Of a DNA stretch of 64,000 nucleotides, positions 11,668-21,370 are shown in pieces. The position numbers and the translations under genes are program-made. The notes below the pieces were generated by a model. That model saw nothing but the letters and a program-made list of their open reading frames with translations. It made no database searches and was not told the DNA's origin. Numbering within the stretch: the stretch's first letter is position 1; the number at the start of each line of letters is the position of its first letter. The DNA lies in the NCBI GenBank assembly GCA_001465935.1, contig LNKV01000047.1, positions 124,001 through 188,000 of the forward strand. Reading direction: 5' to 3'. Source of the DNA: Clarireedia homoeocarpa. Lineage: Eukaryota; Ascomycota; Leotiomycetes; Helotiales; Rutstroemiaceae.

Positions 11668-12015
11668 ATGTATCGAACACCCCCTCCTCCTCAAAATAGA
11701 GGCCGATCAGGTCGTTCTATATCGGCTGGGCCACCTGGCTCGCTTTCTCGTGGTGCTTCGCAAGGCACTACAACTATTCTTGACACTCAGCTTAGCACTC
11801 AAGATACTCTTGAGACTGGCCAAGCAACATATCAAGCAGGAGATGAGTCCCCCTCGGACTCTCATCATCAATCCCCTCCTCTGGCATCTCCACCTCTCCA
11901 GCTTGGCCAAAACATCAATACCAATCCTAGAGGCAAACATCGCCGAAGCAAAGGAGAAGCTGCCCAAAGAAGCTATTCCGAACCGGCTACAGGCCCCGCT
12001 CTCCAGACCCAATGA
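11668..12015 (+). CDS. Mini-element ORF1, Pro/Ser/Gln-rich gag N-terminal part
   Basis: 115 codons from the ATG at 11668, low complexity, rich in Pro, Ser, Gln and Thr, starting MYRTPPPPQNRGRS. No domain is recognised; gag N-termini of fungal LTR elements often look like this. Its TGA overlaps the ATG of the next frame in the tetranucleotide ATGA (12012-12015), which would allow termination-reinitiation or marks a frameshift in a once single gag. Confidence 0.6.
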   Translation: MYRTPPPPQNRGRSGRSISAGPPGSLSRGASQGTTTILDTQLSTQDTLETGQATYQAGDESPSDSHHQSPPLASPPLQLGQNINTNPRGKHRRSKGEAAQRSYSEPATGPALQTQ

Positions 12016-12626
12016 TGGCTATATTATTGCAAAAGCTTGAGCAAATGGAAACCCGAATGGCCACGCTGGCAAACCAGGTAGAAAAGCAATCATTGCTTCA
12101 GCCAACCATTGAGCATGACTTATCTAGTACCCCTCAACCATTGCCCCCGCATCAACAGCACAACCCGCAACCACCTGCTCCACGACAATACGACACAACC
12201 CCAGCTGCACCCAGCTACGTGTCATTTAAGGTCCCTTATTTGGCCAACAAGCTCTCGGACGGAAAAAAGCCCACTGCTCGGCTATGGAGAAAGCTTATTT
12301 TGGATCGGATCAGCCAATATGAGCATAACTTCGTCAATGACAGTGCTAAACGTTCCTATATACTAGATCAGCTAGAAGGCTTAGCTCTTGATTACTGTGA
12401 AGGACTGTATATCCAAGACAATATCACGTCCGAACAGATGATAAACAAAGTAGCCAACTTCTTAACGGATCCGGCCGAACGTCAACGCGCCCAGGACGCT
12501 TACGCTCATCTTGTCCAACTCGAAGGCCAACCCTTTGAGCCATTTTATCAGCAGTTCGAGCTTCTTGCTAGTATTGCCGGTAAGAACAACCCAGAGGACA
12601 AGCATCAAGACCTTAGTATAATGTAA
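12012..12626 (+). CDS. Mini-element ORF2, gag capsid-like protein
   Basis: 204 aa. A short coiled-coil-like start (LLQKLEQMETRMATLANQVE) and a Pro/Gln linker precede a helical region with the retroelement gag pattern: ARLWRKLILDRI, then FLTDPAERQRAQDAYAHL and FEPFYQQFELLASIAG. This resembles the capsid segment of fungal LTR-element gag. No zinc knuckle follows. The frame runs into the 3' LTR and its TAA lies at LTR positions 3-5, so the LTR supplies the stop codon. Confidence 0.72.
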   Translation: MMAILLQKLEQMETRMATLANQVEKQSLLQPTIEHDLSSTPQPLPPHQQHNPQPPAPRQYDTTPAAPSYVSFKVPYLANKLSDGKKPTARLWRKLILDRISQYEHNFVNDSAKRSYILDQLEGLALDYCEGLYIQDNITSEQMINKVANFLTDPAERQRAQDAYAHLVQLEGQPFEPFYQQFELLASIAGKNNPEDKHQDLSIM

Positions 12627-12692
12627 CGAAAGTGATATTTCATTCTTAGAATTCTAAGGTCATTCAGTGTCTTTATTGGCAGTCTCGTCACA
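12622..12692 (+). repeat. 3' LTR of the mini element (71 bp)
   Basis: Same as 11413-11483 except one base (AATACTAAGG versus AATTCTAAGG). Followed by AAGAG, the right copy of the target duplication. Contains the stop codon of the gag frame. Confidence 0.88.
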
Positions 12693-13176
12693 AAGAGATG
12701 AATATCGACGGCTCAACGAGCGCCTCAGTAGCGCAAGAAATACAAAAAACTCTGCAGAAAAACGCAGAATTAAAGCTCATCAGATGAAATGCCGTCGATA
12801 CCACCAGAAATATTGTGCCAACCCCAATAGTAAGTTCTACGAAGTGATATAACTTCAAATCAACCAACTTACATTTATAGCAACTGTGAAAATCCCTGAG
12901 GGCTATACAGAATGGAAGAGGGCTTTTATTTTGTCCCAAAATAGAGCCAATCGATCGAATATCACCAACCAACCGGTAATAGGAGTTTACTCTACTTCAA
13001 ATATAGGACCTTCGAATAGTTCAATCTTTACTCGACCAACTATTGATTCCTCTATTATCGATCCTACTCTACTCAATCTAAGTGTTAACCCTCTGATAAA
13101 CCAAAACGGTCCTCTTTCTACTATAATTGCTGGATTATCTAGTGCTACTTCTGCTCCAGTCGTTTCTCTGTCTTGA
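12693..13176 (+). pseudogene. Unrecognised spliced coding remnant split by the mini element
   Basis: Directly right of the insertion an open frame encodes a basic stretch (RRLNERLSSARNTKNSAEKR, then HQMKCRRYHQKYCANPN). A plausible intron (GTAAGT at about 12830 to TTATAG at about 12880) joins it in frame to TTVKIPEGYTEWKRAF and a Ser/Asn/Pro-rich tail ending at 13176. The left half would lie before 11408, so the element seems to have landed in or beside this sequence. I do not recognise the family; it could itself be transposon gag. Confidence 0.35.
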
Positions 13177-13738
13177 TGTACCGGCCTGGTTCCAGATATT
13201 CGTACAAAACCAGGAAAGAACGAACGAAGCTTTGGAAGCTGCGATCCTGCAGCTAAGAGGGAATAATACTCCTTCGAGCTCCTCAGCTCAACCAACCCCC
13301 CCGGCTCTGGCCACCCCTTCGGCGCAGCCTGTGGTTACAGCGGCTCTGATAACGACGACGATGATGATGACAATAAGGAAGCCATGTGTGTGGACAATGC
13401 TCCGGCCGGGCCGGCCGGAGCCCAGGACAATCCAAACGATCGCTGAGCAGCTAGGACTCCCAGCACTGCCGACAATTGTTTGCACAGACTCTTATTCTCT
13501 GTACGATTGTCTTGTCAAACTTGGGACGACAAAAGAAAAGCGATTAATGATTGATATAATGGCTCTGCGTCAATCGTACGAGAGGAGAGAACTCACCGAG
13601 ATCCGATGGATCAAGGGCGACGACAACCCGGCCGACGCGATGACGAAGGGGACAGCAAACAAGGCACCAGAAAGAATGATTGCCACGAATGAACTCACTG
13701 TCCGAGTAGAAGGGTGGGTCGTACGTGAACAAAAGTAG
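13127..13738 (+). pseudogene. Copia element remnant: gag-like start fused to RNase H end
   Basis: The first 75 or so codons are gag-like (NQERTNEALEAAILQLRGNN followed by a Pro/Ala/Ser linker). The frame then continues without a stop into the C-terminal part of Ty1/copia RNase H: IVCTDSYSLYDCLVKLGTTK, MIDIMALRQSYERRE and IRWIKGDDNPADAMTKG. Protease, integrase and reverse transcriptase are missing between them, so this is an internally deleted element. The junction near 13400 is within ACCGGCC-rich sequence. Confidence 0.75.
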
Positions 13739-13800
13739 TGCCAGGGAAGAGAGTTAGTTTCATTTTGTTATTTGTTGTTTTATTTTGTTAGGAGATCGTA

Positions 13801-14181
13801 CTGCAGATGGCAGTGAAAGCAGTAAACGACACTGCTGGCCCAAATGGTCTCGTACCAACCCTTCTTGTCTTCGGGGCATATCCAAGAATCAACCAGATAT
13901 CAACCCCATCGCAATCAATGATAGTATGAGCCCAAGCAGTTCGTGCAGCGATAGTGGAAATTCGAAAAATCAATGCGCAACACCAAACCAAGGAAGCACT
14001 AAGTGCCAGGAATGGCCCTCGGACGACGGAAGCCCTTGACCTGCCTCTCCAGTCGAATGTACGAGTCTGGAGAGAGAAGAAAGGCTGGACAGGCCCGTAC
14101 AAGCTGCTGGCGACAGACAAGGAAACTTGCACTGTTGAACTCCCGGCCGGACCATTGTCCACACACCATGTCATTCTATAG
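13801..14181 (+). pseudogene. Copia integrase C-terminal fragment with in-frame TGA
   Basis: Reads MAVKAVNDTAGPNGLVPTLL, VFGAYPRINQ, then after a stop QAVRAAIVEIRKIN and VRVWREKKGWTGPYKLLA, TCTVELPAGP. This is the C-terminal half of the integrase core and the following domain of fungal copia elements. The stop at 13927-13929 (TGA) stands where an Arg codon CGA is likely, which is what a C-to-T (RIP-type) change would give. It lies downstream of an RNase H end, the reverse of normal copia order, so the segments have been rearranged. Confidence 0.7.
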
Positions 14182-14189
14182 CTCATCCC

Positions 14190-15046
14190 GTGAAGTTCTC
14201 GGGAGAAGATGAGACCCAGTATCGCGCTTTCCGAGGTAAATTGGAAGAAACGATCGAAACACGCATCCTCGACAGTTTAGCAGACTGGAATTCCTGGATT
14301 ACCAACATCGAAGTCATGGCCCAAAGAGGAACCCAAGTTTGGGACCTCATAAACCCAGAACTCGAAAAGCAACCAGAACTCCCTGACGAACCCGACCTAC
14401 CCTCATTCAAAGTCGTCGCCCCAGATGCTGTATCACCGTTCGCACTTACAACCGACCAAAGACAACTCTGGACGATAATGATGAAGGCAGTAACAGAGAT
14501 AGACTTACCTCGTTTCAATCGCATTCGGATACAAATTCAAGCTATAGAAAAGCATATTCTCAAGACAATTTCGCATCGATATATCCATTATCTCAAAGGA
14601 TGCGACACAACATGGAAGATACTTCGCACTCTTCGCGAAAAACTGGCTCCATCCACGAGAGTCAAGTGGCGTCACTTTTGGAGTTTTACACAACCAATAT
14701 TGAGATTATCGAACAGCTGGCTGGTTATAAGATCTCTACGGACTACGACGAGTTCGTGGCCCTTTTGAGAAGAACATCGGACTCTCTGGCAGATACTGCT
14801 AGGATCAAGGCAGGCAAAGGACGAATCGTTCTATATCCCCAGGCCGACGGACGAGAAACCTCCTCCTCAAAGCCCTCCCGTTCCGACGAAATGGACTGGG
14901 AGCCCTCGACTACGACCCGTGTAACGAAAGCTGCTCGGGAAAGAGCCAAATGGGTATCCAAAGACGAACTGGAGAGGAGAAGGGAAGCAAATGCCTGCTT
15001 CCGCTGTGGCAAGAAGGGTCATATGCTCTCTGAGTGCCAGCTATAA
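14190..15046 (+). pseudogene. Copia gag with CCHC zinc knuckle, frameshifted
   Basis: A frame from about 14190 encodes a gag protein (FSGEDETQYRAFRGKLEETI, VWDLINPEL, LPRFNRIRIQIQAI) to about 14650. The continuation is in another frame (LLEFYTTNIEIIEQLAGYKI), ending in a basic linker and the zinc knuckle CFRCGKKGHMLSEC just before the stop at 15046. The frame change lies at about 14640-14690. No ATG begins it (first codon GTG). No pol follows, so it is another broken element. Confidence 0.72.
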
Positions 15047-16233
15047 GTCTATTTATATTACCGCCGAAGATGAAGCATTACAACCAGCTTTGCCACGGAA
15101 TAGGAATAGAAGACGATGATCTCAAGATGATAGTACCGTAGTGGATAGAGCTGTTAGACAAAGAACTGAAAGAGTACTCGAGAATACGTTGAATAGAATT
15201 CGATAGACTAGAACTACTAATCTCAAAATTATGCTCTTTCTACTATACTTTGTACCGAAAATTGAACTTGTGATTTTGTCTAGTTAAAATATTACTTACA
15301 TATTCTCAACTCTACCGCAGTCTATTCTATAATAGGTTGGTTAGTCATTGCCTATTACCCCGTGGGCCGGGTTTTTATTTTCTCAGCCATCCTATCTGAT
15401 ACCACATTCTCCGAATTGCCTTCTAGTCTCATTTCTACTATCCCTCTCCATGAATAAAGGTTAAATTTTCGGTGGCAAGACGCACAAAAATTCAACCTTT
15501 ATTCATGGGGAGGGATAGTATCAATTTGAATCGTAACTCTCGTTTGTTGCATATCTCAAAAATCTCCAAAATCGCTACCTGCGATTTTCACCGAAAAATT
15601 CTTGCTTTCCAAGCAAGTGAGACGTGCAACAAAAATTTGGGTTTCAGACCAGCCCAGGGCAAAATAGGAGGACTAATTTCCAGGCCTTTCCCCAAGCTGC
15701 TCGTAAAACCGCACTTAGAATCGTTGCCGTTTTTGAGAAGGTCCTCCACCTAGTAGGGCCTCAAAGGGTCAGCAGCCCGCCCGCTGGGCTTCCGCCGCAG
15801 CCTACTCTCTGTGAGCAATCGAGAGTTGTAATTTGACTCACGTTGAACCTACCAGAAGGTCAAGCTTCAGTGAGACGGGTGTATAGTGAGACCTGAATAA
15901 TATCAGTATGGATAGAAGCTGGCGATGTATGACGAGTCTGGAAGATCATATTAGGAGATCAAACAAGGAGATGTTGGAAGAGAGTGAACAGGGAGAAGAC
16001 GGGAACGCGGTTATTAGTTCTATAGACGCTGGAAGCGGCGGCTGGCTCGTGCACGGAGCTGCCTAGTGTGGCCGCGCTGTTAAACTCGGAGGAACAAATA
16101 CCTACAACTCGAGTAAAATAGTCCGAACTATTTCATATTTTAAAGAGCATTCAATACGAACAGTGATTGAAATGCTGCCATAATTTGGCAAACGTGTCGG
16201 TATTTTGTGCGGCACGAGTAATGCCCTCTGAGT
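15047..16233. other. Transposon-derived non-coding sequence
   Basis: No intact gene. It contains the foldback at 15437-15520 and G/C-rich pieces near 15760-15800 and 16010-16080 that look repeat-derived, but no flanking target duplication could be set. The last 100 bp serve as upstream sequence for the MFS gene starting at 16234. Confidence 0.5.
15437..15520. repeat. Foldback inverted repeat
   Basis: The ~34-nt left arm (from TACTATCCCTCTCCATGAAT) is matched by an inverted right arm ending at 15520, with about two mismatches, around a 15-nt spacer. Such a hairpin may mark the joined ends of a terminal-inverted-repeat element or two head-to-head copies of the same end. Confidence 0.75.
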
Positions 16234-18029
16234 ATGGAGCTGCGAACCCTCTATCATGTTCCCCCAAAGCGATCCTCATCAGACGAAGCCGAGTATGCGA
16301 TCCCTGAATCAAGCTCCACAAGCACAACGTCCACTTCTGCTGCGCACCTTACACCGGATTCCGAAGATGGGTCCGAATTATATGCCGAGACTGATGAGAG
16401 CTTCCAATTGCGGACACGGCATTCTGAAAAGGAAGTAGATGACGACTCAACGGATGACGAGGCTGACGGCGGGTATCACGATGGTAGAAGGAGACGAGGT
16501 AGTATCTCGACTGTACAATCTTATCAATTATATACACCAGATGAAGAGCGGGCTGTGGTGAGGAAACTTGACAAGAAACTGGTACTATTTGTCGCATTCC
16601 TATATATGTTGAGCTTTTTGGACCGGTCGAGTACATCTCCCCTAGTTTTCAAAACCCTCTCCTCCTGCTGCTCTGCCGTCGGGGCAATTGGTTGTGAGAT
16701 GGTAGCTAAATATATCCAGATATCGGAAACGCTAAAATAGCGGGTTTGGAAAGGGACCTTCGTCTCGACTCAAATAAATATGAATGGGTCATAACCGTCT
16801 TCTATATCGCATACATATTGTTCGAATGGATGTCCATCCTTTGGAAAATCATTCCAGCCCACATCTATATAACCAGCATCGTTCTATCATGGGGAATCAT
16901 TGCTTCATTACAAAGTATAGCAACCTCATTCGCTAGCCTTCTCATTCTGCGAACACTACTCGGGATTGGCGAGGCTGGTTTCACTGGTATTCCATTCTAC
17001 TTGTCTTTCTTCTTCAAGAGAGATGAATTGGCTTTAAGGACAGGAATATTCTTGAGCGCAGCTCCACTCGCCACCTCATTCGCGAGCTCTCTGGCATGGG
17101 GCATCGTGAAATTGGGAAAATACTCTCCGATCGCTCCTTGGCGGTTGTTATTTCTACTTGAAGGATTTCCCAGTGTGCTCGTTGCTGTGATTGCATGGCA
17201 TCGCATACCAGATTCACCAGCTACAGCATCATATCTCACCCGCCGCCAAAAAAAGGTCGCAGTCTTACGACTCCGTAACGAATCTACCTCGTCTACTCCA
17301 ACATCTAAAGATCGTCTGAAGTTCAGTGAAGTAATCTCAACCATTGCAGACCCAAAAGCTTTGCTCACATCGTTCATTTTCTTCTTCACCAACATGTCAT
17401 TCAGCAGCATGCCTATCTTTCTTCCCACTATTCTACGCTCTATGGGTCATTCTGCCGCGAAATCTCAAGCGCTCAGTGCACCGCCTTACATTGTTTCTTT
17501 CATCTTTGTCCTCTTAACTGCCTATCTATCCGACCGTTTCCGCACCCGCTCTCCGTTCATAATCTTCCATTCTTTGCTCTCTTCGGTTGGCTACATAATT
17601 CTCACGCTACCTCTTCACCCGTCTAGTTACATTCGCTACATGGCCATCTATCCTGCATGTATTGGCTTCTTTTGTGTCATTACTATCACAATCACGTGGA
17701 ATATCAACAATCAGTCTAGCACCTCGCGCCAAGGAATTGCATTCGCGATGATGCAGATGCTTGGACAGTGTGGACCGCTGATTGGGACGCGGTTATATCC
17801 TGAGAGGGAGGCTCCAAGATACACGAAGGGAATGGCAGTTTGCGCTTGTGTAATGTTTGGCGTTGCGGGCTTGACAGCTGGTTTGAGGTGGTGGCTGAAA
17901 AGAGAAAATGCCAGAATGGAGAGTGAGAGGGGTGGGGAAGAACGAGAAGGGCTCGTGGGCGTGGGAGGCGATCGTGGAAAGAAGAGATTGGGTAAGGAAA
18001 GAGGAGAGATGTTTAGGTATATGTTGTGA
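16234..18029 (+). CDS. MFS transporter, allantoate permease-like (ACS) family
   Basis: Two exons, 16234-16630 and 16720-18029 (89-nt GT-AG intron), give 568 aa. A 110-residue acidic Ser/Thr-rich N-terminus precedes the first membrane segment (LVLFVAFLYMLSFLDRS). The intron rebuilds the family motif LDRSNIGNAKIAGLE exactly, confirming the splice. Further landmarks are YEWVITVFYIAYILFEW, LRTLLGIGEAGFTGIPFYLS and APWRLLFLLEGFPSVLVAV, and near the end QMLGQCGPLIGTRLYP. This family imports organic anions such as allantoate, nicotinate or vitamins; the substrate cannot be read from the sequence. The C-terminal tail is charged and cytosolic. It is intact although transposon debris lies directly upstream. 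Confidence 0.88.
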
Positions 18030-19143
18030 ATGTAAGAAATACCCGCCCAATTTACACAACAAATATTCCGGACCCAGCTCAGATTGAGGTTTTGTGCCAA
18101 ACTTCCGCGTTTCTGAAGAAAAGGGGTAAATCTAAGCAGGAAGGAAGGAATATATCATTATGGATGTACTCAATGTAGGTAGCGGCTAATGTAGGTGGGG
18201 TCCGATGATAATTGCAGATGCATTATTAGGATATGGATTTAACGTGTTTTTCGCCCTGATACAGCTATGCGACCTTCCAGATGGGATTTACCACCTAATA
18301 GCCTTTCACATATCATAAGCAACAACCATCAGCTGCTGGAGTCAAGTCTCTTTTTCGATACTAGACCCCTAGCCGCCACGTCTCCTTCCTCTCAACCACC
18401 TTATCAATCATCCCAAACCCAAATTTACCACCACTTATCCTATGCTATCTCAGCCGTGCATATTAACATATTGATACCATTATCGATCAGGATATCTAGT
18501 CCGCCTACACTCTGAATAAACCCACCCAACCCCACAAAATTTCTCCATTCGGCGTCCTCCGCTCCGCCAAGCCCTTCCTCCCAAACTCGGAAGGTGGGGA
18601 TACCCAGCCAAGCACAGCCTACATAACATGTGCCGGCATGATTTGATAGCCCTGCATCTCATTTTGCGCCTCTTTACGATTATGTGCATACCGTTATGCT
18701 TAAAGTTAGACTTAGGACGCGTGTGGTCGGTTTTAAGTTGCTGGTTTGGGAAGTTGATCTGGGAGATATGATTTACAGGTGGGAGATAGGGACTGTGGGA
18801 TAGGTGGATGAGGGAGAGGGATGGATGCGAGGTAGTGATATAGGTTGGGGAAGGATAGGAGATTATGCTTGATGAAGAAGGAATTTAAGAAGTTGCACGA
18901 GTGATTGGCTGTGCGGTGCTCTGGTAAAGTTAGGGTTGTGAGGTACAGCAGGTTGGAGATGATGCCGTAAGGTACAGTCAAGCAGATAGGTACGCAGATA
19001 GGCATGATCGTCTAGCAATACAAAAGTATTGTACCTCCATCCAAACCTGCCATCTATAAATTCTCCCGGTCCCACGCCACAGAGATTTGATATCGTACCG
19101 CTAGAGATATTAGTCTCCAGAGAGTATCGATCCTACATCCAAG
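18030..19143. other. Intergenic, no supported gene
   Basis: About 1.1 kb between two plus-strand genes. Small frames on both strands have no recognisable domain or splice pattern. The last part carries the promoter of the secreted nuclease gene. Confidence 0.6.
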
Positions 19144-20229
19144 ATGTTTTCAATTCTACTTCTCGTCGCTATTCAAGGGCTGCTTGTCCATGCTGCACCT
19201 GTTCCTGAGCCTACCCCTCCTGGTATCCCGGCTACTTCGACTGCGAAGACCGAACTTGCGGCCCTGACAGTCCAGGCCGCGGGCCCGCAGGATGGGTATG
19301 ACAGGGATTTGTTTCCTACTGTGAGTTCTTTCATTTTTGGGCCTTGCGGCTTTGGGTCCTGATGTAGTCGGGATATCCACCCTCTTCTACGAACACTGTT
19401 TATTCGCAACCACATCCCGCTCCCGTTTCCTTCTTCCTACCGATTCCATCCCTGTATCACCAAAAGCTAACACACTCCTTCCGTTACCTAGTGGATTACC
19501 ATCTCCGGCACATGCAATACCCGTGAATATGTTCTTAAGCGCGATGGGACCAATGTTGTCGTAAATAGCGCTTGTACTGCTACGAGCGGCACATGGGTTT
19601 CTCCTTATGACGGCGCTACCTGGACTGCAGCTAGTGATCTCGACATTGATCATCTGGTTCCTTTGAGTAACGCTTGGAAAGTATGTTTTTTCATCTTTTC
19701 ATCTTTTGCTATTTGCTAGGTTGATCGCAAAGAATGGGGAAAGGAAGGGTGAAGAAAGAGAGAGGGATGGACTGAGGCTGGAATGGAGACGTGAAGGGTT
19801 CATCACGGTACTGATAAATGAACTAGTCCGGTGCATCCTCATGGACCACGGCGCAGAGACAGGCTTTTGCAAACGATATTACGAACCCACAGTTGTTGGC
19901 AGTGACAGACAACGTGAACGAGTCGAAGGGAGACAGAGGACCGGAGGACTGGAAACCGTCGCTTAGTGAGTCCTTCTTTCTTTTTTGTTGTAAGGGGGGG
20001 GGGGGGGGGGTAGACGTGATAAAAAGGAGTGGGCGAGAGAAGCAAGGAAATAGAGTGAAGACGGGAGATTGAGAACGAAAGGGATACAAAAAGCTAATCT
20101 GTTATGGCAAATACAGCAAGCTATTGGTGCACATATGCGAAGATGTGGATTAAGGTCAAGTACACGTATGATTTGACGGTGACGAGTGCAGAAAAGTCGG
20201 CGTTGAGTACTATGATTGCTACTTGCTAA
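19144..20229 (+). CDS. Secreted HNH-type nuclease (DUF1524-like)
   Basis: Four exons, 19144-19320, 19492-19680, 19827-19965 and 20117-20229, give 205 aa. A signal peptide (MFSILLLVAIQGLLVHA) is followed by a short Pro-rich propeptide. The core has the catalytic motif DLDIDHLVPLSNAWKSG and downstream AQRQAFANDITNPQLLAVTD and EDWKPS, the pattern of small extracellular His-Asp nucleases of the HNH/GmrSD C-terminal type. Cys pairs (GTCNTREY, NSACTAT, YWCTYAKMW, final ATC) fit a disulfide-bonded secreted protein. A 17-base G run lies in the third intron (19994-20010). Likely role is degradation of extracellular nucleic acid for nutrition; that is family knowledge, not proven. Confidence 0.88.
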
Positions 20230-20618
20230 ATGGAGAAGGAAGACATTTCAGGTGCGGAGAAAAGGTTTGTGAGCGACTGCAGGAGGTTGAATTTGTAACC
20301 CGAATTTCAGTCAAAGCCAATGGTTGTCAAATCGAAAAATATATATGCTAATATGGAAATTGTTGCTTTTCCTTCGATGTGATAACTGAAGCTTGATGTG
20401 TTTGGAGATCCAAAGCCTGCATATCTATCATGAAAAGCCTTGATGCGAGCTTCGAGAATGACCCAAGAAGATTCGCTGAATACAGTTGCTTCCATTGTTT
20501 CCATTGTCCTAAACGAATAACAGAGAAATACCTCCGGCAGAGAGGAGCAGGAAGAAGAGATCAAATACGAAAAACGAATTTTAAGACAGTTCCCGCTAAC
20601 TCAAGACGAAATTCTGAT
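20230..20618. other. Convergent intergenic spacer
   Basis: 389 bp between the ends of two convergent genes. No gene or repeat seen; expected to hold both 3' untranslated regions. Confidence 0.55.
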
Positions 20619-21370
20619 TCACCATATGCCATGTAACCAGCCCCAATAATTCATATCATCAGGCCATTCTTGATGCATCCTCAAATACGGATTTGGTCCC
20701 CACCATCTTGGTAAGCCTTGCCGAGCATTCTCCCCAAGTCGGTGTGCATGCTGCCAGTACTCATCATATTCTTGTCTAAATCTCTATAACGATGTCAGAA
20801 ATCGGCTGTTGCTTTGGGATAAATATACTCACATTGGGCCCATTATGATTCCAGTCCTTTCCAAGCTTCGCCAGATCTATTCTATGTCCTTTAGCTGCTG
20901 CTCTTTTCATCCTAGCTGCTTCATCTCTTGTGAATCGTGGATATTCTCCAGGTATGTTGCCGACACCATGCCCATTCCAGTCGTGCGGTTTTGCCCATTC
21001 AACATATTTACGAGAATACGGATCATATCTTTTGTATCCTCTAGATAAAGTCCCGAAAGCAGTGCGGCCTGATCTTCCACCACCCTCTTCTTCTGAGTCA
21101 TGCCTAGCTTTGTCATGATATGAGTCCCTTTTGTCTGATTAGCGGATAACAATGATATTACACATTAGCCCTTCGGGAGGAGAATGGTTAGTATTACCAG
21201 TTTCCCCAAACGTCAGGAAGAATCGCTGTTTTGCTTCCTTGTCTCTGAATGAAAATATCGGGACCCCTATTTGTCACAACATTGTTCAGTCGCCCAAAAA
21301 ATCCGCGATGGCCACGACCTCTATGCCCATCTTTCGGCCAGACAAACTGCAATTTTCGTCGGTCTGCCAT
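20619..21370 (-). CDS. Uncharacterised Gly/Trp/Tyr-rich small protein
   Basis: Proposed exons 21370-21319, 21266-21198, 21134-20833 and 20783-20619 give 195 aa. Frames agree across all three junctions, and introns are 52, 63 and 49 nt. The first donor is a weak GTCGTG; the others are GTAATA and GTGAGT. The protein starts MADRRKLQFVWPKDG, has an acidic-Gly stretch (DSEEEGGGRSGR), a Tyr/Arg region (RGYKRYDPYSRKYVEW) and a Trp-rich C-terminus (GLPRWWGPNPYLRM, NYWGWLHGIW). There is no signal peptide or membrane segment. I do not recognise a family; the regular exon pattern and biased composition argue it is real. No function is proposed. Confidence 0.62.

Larger units (their letters stand above)
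11413..12692 (+). mobile_element. Complete 1,280-bp gag-only mini LTR retroelement
   Basis: Two 71-bp direct repeats (11413-11483 and 12622-12692) differ at one base, each starting TGTAACGA and ending TCGTCACA, the TG...CA form expected of LTRs. A perfect 5-bp target duplication AAGAG flanks the element (11408-11412 and 12693-12697). The 1,138-bp interior carries two overlapping gag-like frames and no reverse transcriptase, RNase H, integrase or protease. It is therefore non-autonomous, of the general kind called TRIM/SMART or TR-GAG in other genomes. The near-identical LTRs indicate a fairly recent insertion. A tRNA-type primer-binding site and polypurine tract were not recognised with certainty. 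Confidence 0.9.

Noticed and set aside
20907..21152. 81-codon minus-strand frame
   Set aside because: Wrong-frame shadow of exon 3 of the 195-aa gene; the alternate frame joins neighbouring exons in phase.
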